Below are positions 1 through 8,100 of a stretch of 32,795 bases of DNA, one piece after another; within the stretch, counting starts at the first letter, position 1; each line of letters begins with the position of its first letter. The DNA is taken from assembly GCA_029934265.1 (NCBI GenBank), contig JAOZMN010000001.1, forward strand, positions 1 through 32,795, read 5' to 3'. This DNA comes from Bacteroidales bacterium (GTDB lineage: Bacteria > Bacteroidota > Bacteroidia > Bacteroidales > JAADGE01). A model generated the notes under the pieces. It worked only from the letters and a program-made list of their open reading frames with translations. It was not told the DNA's origin and did not search any database. A program made the position numbers and the translations under genes.

Positions 1-1
1 T

Positions 2-253
2 CTTGCAAAAAATCATCTTGTAGTAGTGGTGTTTTTTGAAAATACCGAACTCAAAAAAATTACAGACCAAAGTCCTACCAATACGGAAGATATATATATC
101 AAAACGATAGCCGAAAAATTTGCTTACGAAAAACGTCTTATCGTAAAAGAACTTAAAAAGCACGCAATACATACAATTCTCACCGCTCCGGAACATCTTA
201 CCATAAATACAATAAATAAATATCTCGAACTAAAAGCAAGAGGATTGATATAA
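2..253 (+). CDS. DUF58 domain protein, C-terminal fragment
   Basis: The reading frame is open from base 2 and runs off the left edge, so only the last 83 codons are present. The visible part begins LAKNHLVVVVFFENTEL, a hydrophobic strand followed by an acidic turn, and ends in KYLELKARGLI. From memory this matches the C-terminus of Bacteroidota DUF58 proteins (about 440 residues), which have a von Willebrand A-like fold and usually sit beside MoxR ATPases and VWA/TPR proteins of the BatABCD type. Those partners would lie to the left of the window. A GTG at base 26 lies inside the conserved strand and should not be taken as the start. The molecular role of the family is not well defined. A MITE copy follows 9 bp after the stop codon. 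Confidence 0.75.
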   Translation, partial: LAKNHLVVVVFFENTELKKITDQSPTNTEDIYIKTIAEKFAYEKRLIVKELKKHAIHTILTAPEHLTINTINKYLELKARGLI

Positions 254-262
254 ATGATATAA

Positions 263-393
263 AAGACCGGTATAAAAGGGTAATTTCCGGCAATCAGACC
301 CTTAGGGTTTGAAGTAAACAAATGTAAATAAGACATTTACATTTGTTGGTTTTTGTTAAATTAAACCCTAAGGGTCTTTTTTACACTGAACTC
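263..393 (+). mobile_element. 131-bp MITE-like element, copy 1 (diverged left end)
   Basis: The right terminus GAACTC and the paired internal motifs CAGACCCTTAGGGTTT (295-310) and AAACCCTAAGGGTCT are intact. The left terminus has decayed to AAGACCGGTATAAAAG. Length is still 131 bp. The flanks ATATAA (257-262) and ATACAA (394-399) match at 5 of 6 positions, consistent with an aged target-site duplication. The centre forms a perfect 12-bp hairpin (318-329 with 335-346, loop AAGAC). It lies between the convergent ends of the DUF58 gene and the DUF4249 gene. Confidence 0.85.
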
Positions 394-430
394 ATACAAT
401 TTTCATTCAATTATTCATTCAGTCATTTAA

Positions 431-1243
431 CTACTCAACAATAATTTCTTTTTCCGAGACATTGCAAACAGCAAAAAATCCCAAAGCACCTTCCGACATA
501 TTAGTCGGCGGATTACCTTTTTCGGTATCGAAAAGACCACCGTTCCATGTGGTTTCGGATAACACGGCTCTTATATATTTCGCATAAGCCGGACTGAGCG
601 AATATTTTCGGATTTTCAGTTTTGTTCCTTTGGTAAAAAACACTTGCTCTCTTCTTGCCGGAAATAATTGGTTAGTATCCACAGTACCAAGCACATAATA
701 ATACAATAAAGCAGTAGGAATGTTTTCGGAAGAATTTTCCGGCGTAACAGTAATTTGATACATGGCATTTTCTGATTCCGAGTAATTTACATTGCTTGTG
801 TTTATATAATACAACTCACCGTTTTCTTCTTTTTTAATTTCGATTTCCATTTTCGAGACCAAAGGCACGGCTACGGCTTGTGCTGTGTAATTTTTTTCTT
901 TATATTCTATCGAAATTGTAAAATTTCTGTTCAAAACGGCGGAAAATTTCCTTTCGGATATATATTCACCGGCTTTATATTTATTTTCAAAAAAAGGGAA
1001 ACGTTCTATTCCATTAGAAACATACACAACAGCACCCTGAATTACTCTCGGATTTTGGTCTGGCAAAATTTTAGATGCGGTAAGATAAATTTTTTGATTT
1101 TTCAGTTCGTTTGTTATCATTGCTTCCACCACAATTTTTTCCTCTACGGCGGAAGTATCATATATCCATTTAATTTCTTTTTCACAAGAAGTTAAAAATA
1201 AAAATATTATAAAAATACAAAATATTATTTTACTGAATTTCAT
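431..1243 (-). CDS. DUF4249 family outer-membrane lipoprotein
   Basis: The preferred start MKFSKIIF gives a 270-residue protein with a lipoprotein signal peptide ending in the lipobox LTSC, so the mature protein should be lipid-anchored at a cysteine near residue 20. An upstream in-frame ATG adds six residues (MQGYLI) and would place the start inside repeat R2-b, which is less likely. The mature N-terminus EKEIKW followed by VVEAMITNE is the usual opening of DUF4249 proteins, which are predicted beta-rich and encoded beside TonB-dependent receptors in Bacteroidota. The gene follows the receptor on the same strand with only R2-b between them, so it is probably a surface partner of that receptor. 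The substrate is unknown. Only family recognition supports the function. Confidence 0.75.
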   Translation of the reverse strand: MKFSKIIFCIFIIFLFLTSCEKEIKWIYDTSAVEEKIVVEAMITNELKNQKIYLTASKILPDQNPRVIQGAVVYVSNGIERFPFFENKYKAGEYISERKFSAVLNRNFTISIEYKEKNYTAQAVAVPLVSKMEIEIKKEENGELYYINTSNVNYSESENAMYQITVTPENSSENIPTALLYYYVLGTVDTNQLFPARREQVFFTKGTKLKIRKYSLSPAYAKYIRAVLSETTWNGGLFDTEKGNPPTNMSEGALGFFAVCNVSEKEIIVE

Positions 1244-1246
1244 AAT

Positions 1247-1351
1247 TAAGTACCCTTGCAAAAGTTATTACACATTTACTTATTTTTAATAGGTTAATTT
1301 ACAGGCATTTGCACAAATGAATGGGCAACATTAAACAGGTCGAAGACCTTA
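1247..1351 (-). repeat. R2 inter-ORF repeat, copy b
   Basis: Read on the minus strand this starts TAAGGTCTTCGACCTG, where TAA is the stop codon of the TonB receptor and GGTC-TTC-GACC is a small hairpin. It ends TTTTGCAAGGGTACTTAA a few bases before the DUF4249 start codon. The same head is found at 21360, 23153 and 23877, and the same tail at 9477, 21440, 23250 and 23972. It therefore fills the whole spacer between two co-directional genes. Confidence 0.75.
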
Positions 1352-4054
1352 TCTGAAATTTATCTTATAGGAAACTGCCGGCACAATTCCGGTAAACGAA
1401 GTTCCGGTTGTAATATATTCATGTTCTGAAATATAATTTACCGGCACGTTAAAACCGCTTCCGTTTTCGGCTTTATTGAAATTTACCGAAACAATATTAT
1501 TACGATTAAAAACATTCACTACCGAAAAAGATAAAACTTGTTTCAAACGAGCTTTTTTATTTTTATTTATTCGCCATTCTGCTGAAACATCTGTTGTGTA
1601 ATATGCCGGCAAACGACTGTTATTACGATTGTTATAAATAGGAATAAGGTATCCGTTATAATCATAAAATTCGTCCGGAGTTGTAATCCGAAAACCTGAC
1701 ATATACACACTCGAAACATTTATCGAAATTCGTTTTGTGATATTATATGATAATACGATATTAAAATTATGAGGAATATCGTAGCGAGCCGGATATTCTT
1801 CCGAATTATTTATGCCCTCTATTTTCATAAAAGCCCTCATGTAAGAATACGAAGCTCTAAATTTAAAATTTCCTTTATTTTTTTCGATATAAAATTCCGC
1901 TCCATAAGATTTTGAATTACCGAAACGCAAATCGTTTTCCAAATTCGGATTCAGCATAATATTTGCATGATTTATAAAATCGAAAACATTTTCCGTTTTT
2001 TTGTAATATGCTTCCAATCCGTATGATATTTCTATACCTTTATACGTTAAGCCCGACGTTGTCTGATACGCATTTTCAGCTTTGATATTTTTCCCGGCAG
2101 GCAACCAAATTTCCATAGAAGTCAGCGGAGTAATCGAATTATTTATCATGTGCAAAAACTGCATATTTTTATCTGCCGAAATTAACAAAAATAGTTTCGG
2201 AATAATAGCATAATTCATTGAAAATCGGGCTTCTATGGCATTTTGAGAGTGGAATTTTTCTTTTTCGTAAATTTCTTTTGTAACACTTCCGGGAATATCA
2301 AAATTAGAGACTTCCGCATAACCATAATTCCCTCTGTTTATTAACCTTATACCGTAATTTAACGAAATTTTATTTGAAATTTTATATTTTTCACCGATAT
2401 ATCCTACCGTTTCGAATACGTTTCCCGGTATTACTGAATAATCATTCCCGAAATTACTTAAAACACCCGGTTTGAAAGTAAAAAATCCAAATGAAATGCC
2501 AAAATTCAATTTGTGTTTTTCGGACAAATAATATGTTAAATCTTCTTTAAGATTGTAATTATTGATATTTGAATTCCAAAAAATATCATAAGTTTTGGAG
2601 TAATGTAAAAAATAGTTGTACAGACTTCCGGAAGTGGTGAAATTTGAAAATATTTTATCGGAAAATTGTTTATTTATACGAAAAGAAAAAGCTGTATTTT
2701 TCCATTCCAAACCTGTTTCCGGGTTGGGCAACAATTTATCTTCACCTCTGTAAAACGAAAAATAATATTGACTTTTTCGTAAAGTTTTAAAGGTAAATTT
2801 TGTATGAAAATCAAAAAAACCAATGTCATAATCACCTTTATGTAAGATATTTAGATGTGATTTACGAAGAGTTGATGAAAATATAAGTTTATTTTTTATT
2901 ATCGGACCGTCAATAGAATAAGTGCCTGTAAAAGGACTCAGCAACACACCGCCGCCGATTTTTTCGGAATGTCCTTTTTTGGTTTGAATATCTGTAATCG
3001 AGGCAGTAACACCACCGGTTTTTATGGGGAAAGACGTTTTATAAAAAGTCATTTTATTGACAGATTCCGGTGCTATGGAAGATATAAAGCCAAGCAGATG
3101 CGAGGGCATAAAAACAGGAGCCTCGTCCAGCAAAATAAGATTATTTGTTTTGTCGCCTCCTCTTACAAAAAAAGAGGCAGCACCTCCGCCAAAAGCTCGA
3201 ACTCCCGGAGTGCTCGACACCGTTTTCAAAACATCATCTTCACCGGCAACGGTTTTGTTTCCGGCAATTTCGGAAGAATTTATTACAACATCTTGCAAAT
3301 TTCCTGAAATCAGCGTATTATCTTGGTCTTTTTCCGTTACTACAATTACATTAAGCTCTGTATTTTTTTCGGTAAGTTTTTCGCTTAAATTAATATTTTT
3401 ATTCAGACAAATATTTCTGAAAATGGAACTGAAACCAATATAAGAATATCGTATTTGATAGGTTCCTTCCGGTAATTTCAATGAAAAAAAACCGTAATTA
3501 TTTGTCGCTACACCTTTGCCGGTACCAACAACGGAAACTATTGCTCCTATAAGTACATTTTCATCATAAGCATCTTTTACATAGCCACTTATCGTAAAAT
3601 ATTTTGAATTATCTCCGGAGGAAGCTTTGTTTTTGCAAATATTCGGTTTGGGAGTAAGAACAATATATTTATCGGTTTGAATATAACTTATATTCAGCTC
3701 GTTAAATAAAATATCAAGTGTTTGATACAAATTTTTATTTCTTACGACAAAACTTATTTTTTGTTCGAGATTTATTTTCTTTTTGCTGTATGAAAAGGAT
3801 ATGGAAGTTTTTTTTTCGATTAATTTAAGTACGTTTTCTAAACTTTTATTTTTTACGTTTATCGAAATTTTATTTTCCGGATTTTTGGTTTGTGCAAATA
3901 TTTTTTGATTAGATAAAATTATAACAAAACTTAATAAACAAATAGTAATGAATATATTAAGTAATTGATTATTTTTGATTGCAGATTTATGATTTTGCTT
4001 TCGCTTGATTAATAAAGTTTTTACAAATATTATAGATACAAATAATTTTGTCAT
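1349..4054 (-). CDS. TonB-dependent outer-membrane receptor with STN domain
   Basis: This 901-residue protein has a hydrophobic signal segment (about 30-55, ending IFAQT), an STN/secretin-TonB N-terminal domain (about 60-135), a CarboxypepD_reg-like domain starting FTISGYVKDAYDENVLIGA (about 153-235), a TonB plug with GVRAFGGGAASFFVRGGD (about 280-300) and a long beta-barrel ending in an aromatic-poor KINFR. The STN domain is known in this family to contact a periplasmic FecR anti-sigma factor, and a fecR gene lies directly upstream. The ligand cannot be read from the sequence. The lipoprotein gene follows. One oddity: residues 12-24 are encoded by a copy of the dispersed 40-bp R3 repeat. No other ATG precedes the signal peptide, so the first 25 or so residues may be a recent addition or the start may be non-ATG. 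Confidence 0.9.
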   Translation of the reverse strand: MTKLFVSIIFVKTLLIKRKQNHKSAIKNNQLLNIFITICLLSFVIILSNQKIFAQTKNPENKISINVKNKSLENVLKLIEKKTSISFSYSKKKINLEQKISFVVRNKNLYQTLDILFNELNISYIQTDKYIVLTPKPNICKNKASSGDNSKYFTISGYVKDAYDENVLIGAIVSVVGTGKGVATNNYGFFSLKLPEGTYQIRYSYIGFSSIFRNICLNKNINLSEKLTEKNTELNVIVVTEKDQDNTLISGNLQDVVINSSEIAGNKTVAGEDDVLKTVSSTPGVRAFGGGAASFFVRGGDKTNNLILLDEAPVFMPSHLLGFISSIAPESVNKMTFYKTSFPIKTGGVTASITDIQTKKGHSEKIGGGVLLSPFTGTYSIDGPIIKNKLIFSSTLRKSHLNILHKGDYDIGFFDFHTKFTFKTLRKSQYYFSFYRGEDKLLPNPETGLEWKNTAFSFRINKQFSDKIFSNFTTSGSLYNYFLHYSKTYDIFWNSNINNYNLKEDLTYYLSEKHKLNFGISFGFFTFKPGVLSNFGNDYSVIPGNVFETVGYIGEKYKISNKISLNYGIRLINRGNYGYAEVSNFDIPGSVTKEIYEKEKFHSQNAIEARFSMNYAIIPKLFLLISADKNMQFLHMINNSITPLTSMEIWLPAGKNIKAENAYQTTSGLTYKGIEISYGLEAYYKKTENVFDFINHANIMLNPNLENDLRFGNSKSYGAEFYIEKNKGNFKFRASYSYMRAFMKIEGINNSEEYPARYDIPHNFNIVLSYNITKRISINVSSVYMSGFRITTPDEFYDYNGYLIPIYNNRNNSRLPAYYTTDVSAEWRINKNKKARLKQVLSFSVVNVFNRNNIVSVNFNKAENGSGFNVPVNYISEHEYITTGTSFTGIVPAVSYKINFR
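3985..4024 (+). repeat. R3 40-bp dispersed repeat, copy a
   Basis: The 40 bases here match those at 23821-23860 at 38 of 40 positions; the shared core is GATTTTGCTTTCGC and TGATTAATAAA. This copy lies on the opposite strand within the predicted 5' end of the TonB receptor gene and encodes about residues 12-24 of it. The other copy is intergenic, which suggests that this coding use is secondary. Confidence 0.7.
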
Positions 4055-4097
4055 GGTACTTTATACGTTTCATCAAAGAAAGTTTGTTATTTTGTCG

Positions 4098-4161
4098 GCT
4101 CAAACTTGCCGAAAGAAGAGTTAAAACCTATTAAACAAATTCTTCTTCCGACGGTTTGAGC
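4098..4161 (-). other. imperfect stem-loop between fecR and the TonB receptor gene
   Basis: GCTCAAAC (4098-4105) is perfectly complementary to GTTTGAGC (4154-4161), and the AAGAAGA / TCTTCTT segments inside can extend the stem across mismatches. There is no T run on the transcribed side, so it is not a classical terminator. In an mRNA it would separate the low-level regulator message from the receptor message and could act as a processing or stability element (inference). Confidence 0.5.
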
Positions 4162-4169
4162 TAATATAA

Positions 4170-5126
4170 TTAAAGAGCCGAACTTACATAAATAATTTTA
4201 CCCTCTGTTCTGATTTTAAGCGTATTATTAATTTTTAAGACCGAAATTATGACATCAAATTTTTCGTTTTTGAATGTTGATGTTAAAGTTTGATTTAAAA
4301 TTTTATCATCTTTTATTACAATTTTATATCCATAGGCTTGTTCCAACAATTCAAAAACTTCACGCAGAGTAGTTTCTTCAAAAATAAATTCTTTTGTTTT
4401 CCACGACAAGTAATTTTTACTTTTTATATTTTCGATAATGAATTTTTGTGTGTCTTTATCGACTGTTACACTTTCCCCTTTTTTCACCCTTACTTTATTC
4501 TTTTTTTGAGTATCTGAAACTTCTACTAAACCCTCTTTTACAATCACTTGTATATTGTCGCCAATATCCGATACAACAAATTTAGTCCCCAATACTTTCA
4601 CACTGTAATTATCCGTTTTTACGATAAAATTTTTCCCTTTTTTATCTTTCGTTACTTCAAAAAATGCCTTACCTTTTAACTTAACAAGTCGGCTGTTTTT
4701 TTTGTATGAAATTATCGAATTTGAAGAGAGTGTAATTTTACTGCCGTCCTGCAAAGCTTTCTCGATTATTTGATTTTCGGCTTCAAGTGTATATTCTTTA
4801 TTGATTGAAAATAAATAAAACAATCCGAAAATTATTGCGATACTTGCTGCTACACTATATGACAAAACTCTGAGTTTAACACTTTTAGCCTTCTTTTGTT
4901 GAGTTTTTTTCTTAAATAAATTCCATTCTTTATTTACATCAATATTTTTAATTTCATTCTCGGAATTATTATCTATTAAATTTACGGTTTTAGAATATTC
5001 ACTATATATCTTCTCGAATTCAGGGTCTTTTTTTACCCTGTTTAAGAATGCGACATTTTCTTGGGAGTTAAGCTCTCCATTTAACTGCCTTAATATTAAT
5101 GCTATATCTTTTTCGTCAGGTTTCAT
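4170..5126 (-). CDS. FecR-family anti-sigma factor
   Basis: This 318-residue protein has a cytoplasmic N-terminal region (1-90) opening with a sigma-binding-like helix, one membrane segment (LSYSVAASIAIIFGLFYLF, about 90-110), the FecR domain (about 115-215, with FEVTKDKKGKNFIVKT and VKVLGTKFVV) and a C-terminal DUF4974 domain (about 240-315). FecR proteins pass the occupancy state of a TonB receptor to an ECF sigma factor. The receptor gene lies 115 bp downstream with a stem-loop between. Normally an ECF sigma gene precedes fecR in Bacteroidota. Here dusB is upstream and no sigma gene exists in the window, so the sigma partner must be encoded elsewhere or be lost. Confidence 0.88.
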   Translation of the reverse strand: MKPDEKDIALILRQLNGELNSQENVAFLNRVKKDPEFEKIYSEYSKTVNLIDNNSENEIKNIDVNKEWNLFKKKTQQKKAKSVKLRVLSYSVAASIAIIFGLFYLFSINKEYTLEAENQIIEKALQDGSKITLSSNSIISYKKNSRLVKLKGKAFFEVTKDKKGKNFIVKTDNYSVKVLGTKFVVSDIGDNIQVIVKEGLVEVSDTQKKNKVRVKKGESVTVDKDTQKFIIENIKSKNYLSWKTKEFIFEETTLREVFELLEQAYGYKIVIKDDKILNQTLTSTFKNEKFDVIISVLKINNTLKIRTEGKIIYVSSAL

Positions 5127-5177
5127 TATTTTTTTATCTGTATAATTGTTACACCTATTTATATATATACCCTTATT

Positions 5178-6158
5178 TTATTTGTAAGTTTTTTCTATTA
5201 AACTTAAAATATCCGAAATTTCTTCCGGCTCGGTGCTTGTTAGTAATCTTAAACGAATTTCTTTAAAATTTGGTAACCCTTTGAAATACAAGGCAAAATG
5301 TCGTCTCATTTCATAAATTCCTCTTATTCCGCCTTTAATTTCGAGTGATTTTTTCAGATGTAATCTCGAAATTTTTATTTTTTCGGACAAACCCGGTTCC
5401 GGCAATATTTCACCGGTTTTCAAATAGTGTTTTATTTGTCGAAACACCCACGGTTTGCCGATTGCAGCTCTGCCTATCATTATTCCGGATACTCCGTATT
5501 TTTCAAAATGTTGTTTTGCATTTTCCGGTGTTTTTATGTCGCCGTTTCCTATTATCGGGATTTTTATTTCGGGGTCATTTGCTATTTTTCCTATTAAAGT
5601 CCAATCGGAAGTTCCTTTGTAAAGTTGTGCTTTTGTTCTGCCGTGTATTGTCAATGCTTTTATCCCTATCTGTTGTAATTCTTTTGCAACTTCTTCTATT
5701 ACAATGATTTCACTATCCCAACCGAGACGAGTTTTTACCGTTACCGGAATTTTCACGGCATTGACGATTTTCCTTGTCATTTCGTACATTTTCGGTAAAT
5801 CCCTAAGCATTCCCGAACCGGCTCCTCTGTTTGCAATCTTTTTTACCGGACAGCCGAAATTAATATCTATCAAATCAGGTTTATATTCTTCTGCTATCCG
5901 TGCCGCTTCTACCATCACATCAATATTATGACCATATATTTGTATGCCGACAGGACGCTCTTTTTCTTCAATTTCTAATTTTGAAAAACTTTTTTTCACG
6001 TTCCTGACAAGTGCTTCCGATGGGACAAATTCCGTATATAACATATCGGCTCCGTACTGTTTGCAGATATATCGAAAAGATTTATCGGTAATATCTTCCA
6101 TCGGAGCGAGTAATAACGGTTGCTCGCCAAATTCTATATTTCCTATTTTGAAACTCAC
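5178..6158 (-). CDS. dusB: tRNA-dihydrouridine synthase DusB
   Basis: This FMN-dependent enzyme reduces uridine to dihydrouridine in the D-loop of tRNA. The 326 residues show the family motifs in order: LAPMEDITDKSFR near the N-terminus, INFGCPVKKIANRGAGSGM with the catalytic cysteine at about residue 100, VKTRLGWD, LTIHGRTKAQLYKG, PIIGNGDI and GIMIGRAAIGKPW, the last two being phosphate and FMN contacts. Length is normal for the DusB branch. It lies 51 bp upstream of fecR on the same strand. Two MITE copies stand immediately upstream, so its promoter region has been displaced or rebuilt by insertion. Confidence 0.95.
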   Translation of the reverse strand: MSFKIGNIEFGEQPLLLAPMEDITDKSFRYICKQYGADMLYTEFVPSEALVRNVKKSFSKLEIEEKERPVGIQIYGHNIDVMVEAARIAEEYKPDLIDINFGCPVKKIANRGAGSGMLRDLPKMYEMTRKIVNAVKIPVTVKTRLGWDSEIIVIEEVAKELQQIGIKALTIHGRTKAQLYKGTSDWTLIGKIANDPEIKIPIIGNGDIKTPENAKQHFEKYGVSGIMIGRAAIGKPWVFRQIKHYLKTGEILPEPGLSEKIKISRLHLKKSLEIKGGIRGIYEMRRHFALYFKGLPNFKEIRLRLLTSTEPEEISDILSLIEKTYK

Positions 6159-6178
6159 TTTTGTGATTTGTTATTTAT

Positions 6179-6309
6179 GAGTTCAGTCTAAAAAGTAGAT
6201 TTTCTCGAAATCAGACCCTTAGGTTTTTAAGTAACAATCTACAAATCAAACATTTAGATTTGTTAAATTTTGTTAAGTCAAACCCTAAGGGTCTTTTTAT
6301 ACCGAACTC
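6179..6309 (+). mobile_element. 131-bp MITE-like element, copy 2
   Basis: This is a full copy with termini GAGTTCAGTCTAAAAAG and CTTTTTATACCGAACTC. A perfect 6-bp direct repeat ATTTAT flanks it (6173-6178 and 6310-6315). Internal motifs CAGACCCTTAGG and AAACCCTAAGGGTCT pair as a stem, followed by TTTTTAT. It lies 20 bp upstream of the dusB start and 33 bp from copy 3. Confidence 0.95.
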
Positions 6310-6342
6310 ATTTATTATTGAAGATTTTTTATAATCATAAAT

Positions 6343-6473
6343 GAGTCCGGTCTAAAAAGTATATCTCTTCGCAATCAGACCCTTAGGGTTTTAAGTAATA
6401 TACTATAAATTAGATATTTAGGTTCTTTAAATTTTGTTAAATCAAACCCTAAGGGTCTTTTTATACCGAACTC
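6343..6473 (+). mobile_element. 131-bp MITE-like element, copy 3
   Basis: The termini are GAGTCCGGTCTAAAAAG and CTTTTTATACCGAACTC. Perfect 6-bp direct repeats ATAAAT lie at 6337-6342 and 6474-6479; the last base of the right repeat is the first base of the complement of the nadB stop codon. The internal AGACCCTTAGGGTTTT / AAACCCTAAGGGTCT stem is intact. It has the same orientation as copy 2 but a different target sequence, so the pair reflects two independent insertions and not a tandem duplication. Confidence 0.95.
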
Positions 6474-6478
6474 ATAAA

Positions 6479-8053
6479 TCAAATAAGTTTTCCTTTTTCG
6501 GGATAATCTATATTATAATGCAGTCCTCTGCTTTCTTTTCTTTTTGCAGCCATTTCGATTATCAGATATGCGACATTAATGGCATTGCGAAGGCGACAAA
6601 TTTTAAATGAAACTTTAGATTTATTATACTGTTTTTCGGTTTCTCGGTTTAAAATTTCAAGTCGAGACATCGCTCTTTTTAAACGCAAATTAGAACGAAC
6701 AATTCCCACATAATTAGACATTATTTGTTGTAACTCTTTAAATTCTTGAGTTATAAGTATCATTTCTTCCAAATCGTTTGTCCCTTCGTCGTTCCAATTA
6801 GGTATTTCATTATTGATTTTTATTTTACCGATTTTTTTGGCGGAAATTTTTGCCGAAATATTTGCATATACAACAGCTTCGAGTAATGAATTGGACGCAA
6901 GACGATTAGCACCATGCAAACCGGTAGCGGCAACCTCTCCGCCGGCATACAGATTTTTAATGGAAGTTCGACCTTTTTTATTAACTTTTATCCCTCCGCA
7001 GAGGTAATGTGCAGCAGGAACAACAGGAATATAATCTTTTGTAATGTCAATACCTGTTTCAAGACATTTTTTGTAAATATTCGGAAAATGTCCCTCTAAA
7101 TCTTCTTTACTTATATTTGTACAATCCAAATAAACGTATTCCGAACCGGAAATTTTCATTTCGTTATCTATCGCTCTGGCAACAATATCACGAGATGCAA
7201 GTTCTTTGCGAACATCATATTTTTGCATGAAACATTTTCCGTCGAAAGTAAGCAACTTTGCACCGAAACCTCTTATGGCTTCCGTAATAAGAAACGAAGG
7301 ACGTTCTTTTAAATTGTACAAAGCCGTTGGGTGAAATTGTACAAATTCCATATTTTCAATAATGCCTTTTGCCCTGTAAACCATAGCAATACCGTCGCCG
7401 GTAGCAATTTCCGGATTCGTGGTGGTATGATAAATATTTCCTATTCCGCCGGTGGCAATATAAGTAATTTTTGAAAGGATTGTATCAATTTCATTGGTCT
7501 TATTATTAAGGACATAAGCACCGTAACATTCAATTTTTGTTTTTTCTCTAATCACTGCATATCCCATTTGATGTTGTGTCAATAGGTCTATTGCAAAATG
7601 ATTTTCCAATATTTCAATATTCGGACAGCTTTTAATTTTTTCGACAAGTGCTCTTTGTATTTCAAATCCGGTCTTATCTTTATAATGTAATATTCTGTTT
7701 TCTGAATGCCCACCCTCTTTGGCAAGGTCAAAATCACCATCAGGTTTTGTGTCGAATTTAGTACCGTATTCTATCAATTTTTCCACCATTTCTCGACCTT
7801 CAGAAACAACCATTTCGACAACGTCTTTATTACAAAGTCCATCGCCGGCTTTCAGCGTGTCTTCTATGTGTTTCTTTTTTGAATCCGGTTTGTATGTTAC
7901 GGTTGCGATACCGCCCTGTGCATAATTTGTGTTGGTGTCGTCTATTTTTGATTTTGTAACCAAACACACTTTCCCGAATTTTGCAACTTTCAGTGCATAC
8001 ATCAAGCCGGCAATTCCGGAACCTATTACAAGAAAATCAGTTTCTTTACTCAT
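6479..8053 (-). CDS. nadB: L-aspartate oxidase NadB
   Basis: NadB oxidises L-aspartate to iminoaspartate, the first step of de novo NAD synthesis, using FAD. The 524-residue protein shows the dinucleotide fold VIGSGIAGLMYAL at the N-terminus, NYAQGGIATV, the substrate/FAD region MEFVQFHPTALYN, the active-site-arginine segment TEAIRGFGAKLL, and AAHYLCGGIKV with the downstream FAD motif ANRLASNSLLEA. A helical C-terminal domain follows. Length matches NadB and not fumarate reductase subunit A. nadC is encoded at 10644 on the other strand; nadA is not in the window. It is divergent from the thioredoxin/glutaredoxin gene. Confidence 0.96.
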   Translation of the reverse strand: MSKETDFLVIGSGIAGLMYALKVAKFGKVCLVTKSKIDDTNTNYAQGGIATVTYKPDSKKKHIEDTLKAGDGLCNKDVVEMVVSEGREMVEKLIEYGTKFDTKPDGDFDLAKEGGHSENRILHYKDKTGFEIQRALVEKIKSCPNIEILENHFAIDLLTQHQMGYAVIREKTKIECYGAYVLNNKTNEIDTILSKITYIATGGIGNIYHTTTNPEIATGDGIAMVYRAKGIIENMEFVQFHPTALYNLKERPSFLITEAIRGFGAKLLTFDGKCFMQKYDVRKELASRDIVARAIDNEMKISGSEYVYLDCTNISKEDLEGHFPNIYKKCLETGIDITKDYIPVVPAAHYLCGGIKVNKKGRTSIKNLYAGGEVAATGLHGANRLASNSLLEAVVYANISAKISAKKIGKIKINNEIPNWNDEGTNDLEEMILITQEFKELQQIMSNYVGIVRSNLRLKRAMSRLEILNRETEKQYNKSKVSFKICRLRNAINVAYLIIEMAAKRKESRGLHYNIDYPEKGKLI

Positions 8054-8092
8054 TAATTTATAAAATTATGAATTTGCGAAATTTTCAAGTCG

Positions 8093-8100
8093 CAAATGTA
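8093..8100 (-). promoter_or_regulatory. putative -7 promoter element of nadB
   Basis: On the minus strand TACATTTG fits the Bacteroidota primary-sigma -7 consensus TAnnTTTG and would place a transcription start roughly 30 bases before the nadB ATG. I see no TTTG at the expected -33 distance, so support is partial. Confidence 0.35.

Noticed and set aside
2969..3443. Plus-strand open frames opposite the TonB receptor gene
   Set aside because: They are antisense shadows of a well-supported receptor plug region, with basic or serine-rich composition and no family resemblance.
4080..4097. R2-like GGTACTTTA near the TonB receptor start (4055-4065)
   Set aside because: Only the last few bases resemble the R2 tail; the hairpin head and middle are absent, so it is not counted as a copy.
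5345..6180. Plus-strand open frames opposite dusB
   Set aside because: The minus-strand DusB motifs are unambiguous; the opposite frames are low-complexity leucine/phenylalanine shadows.
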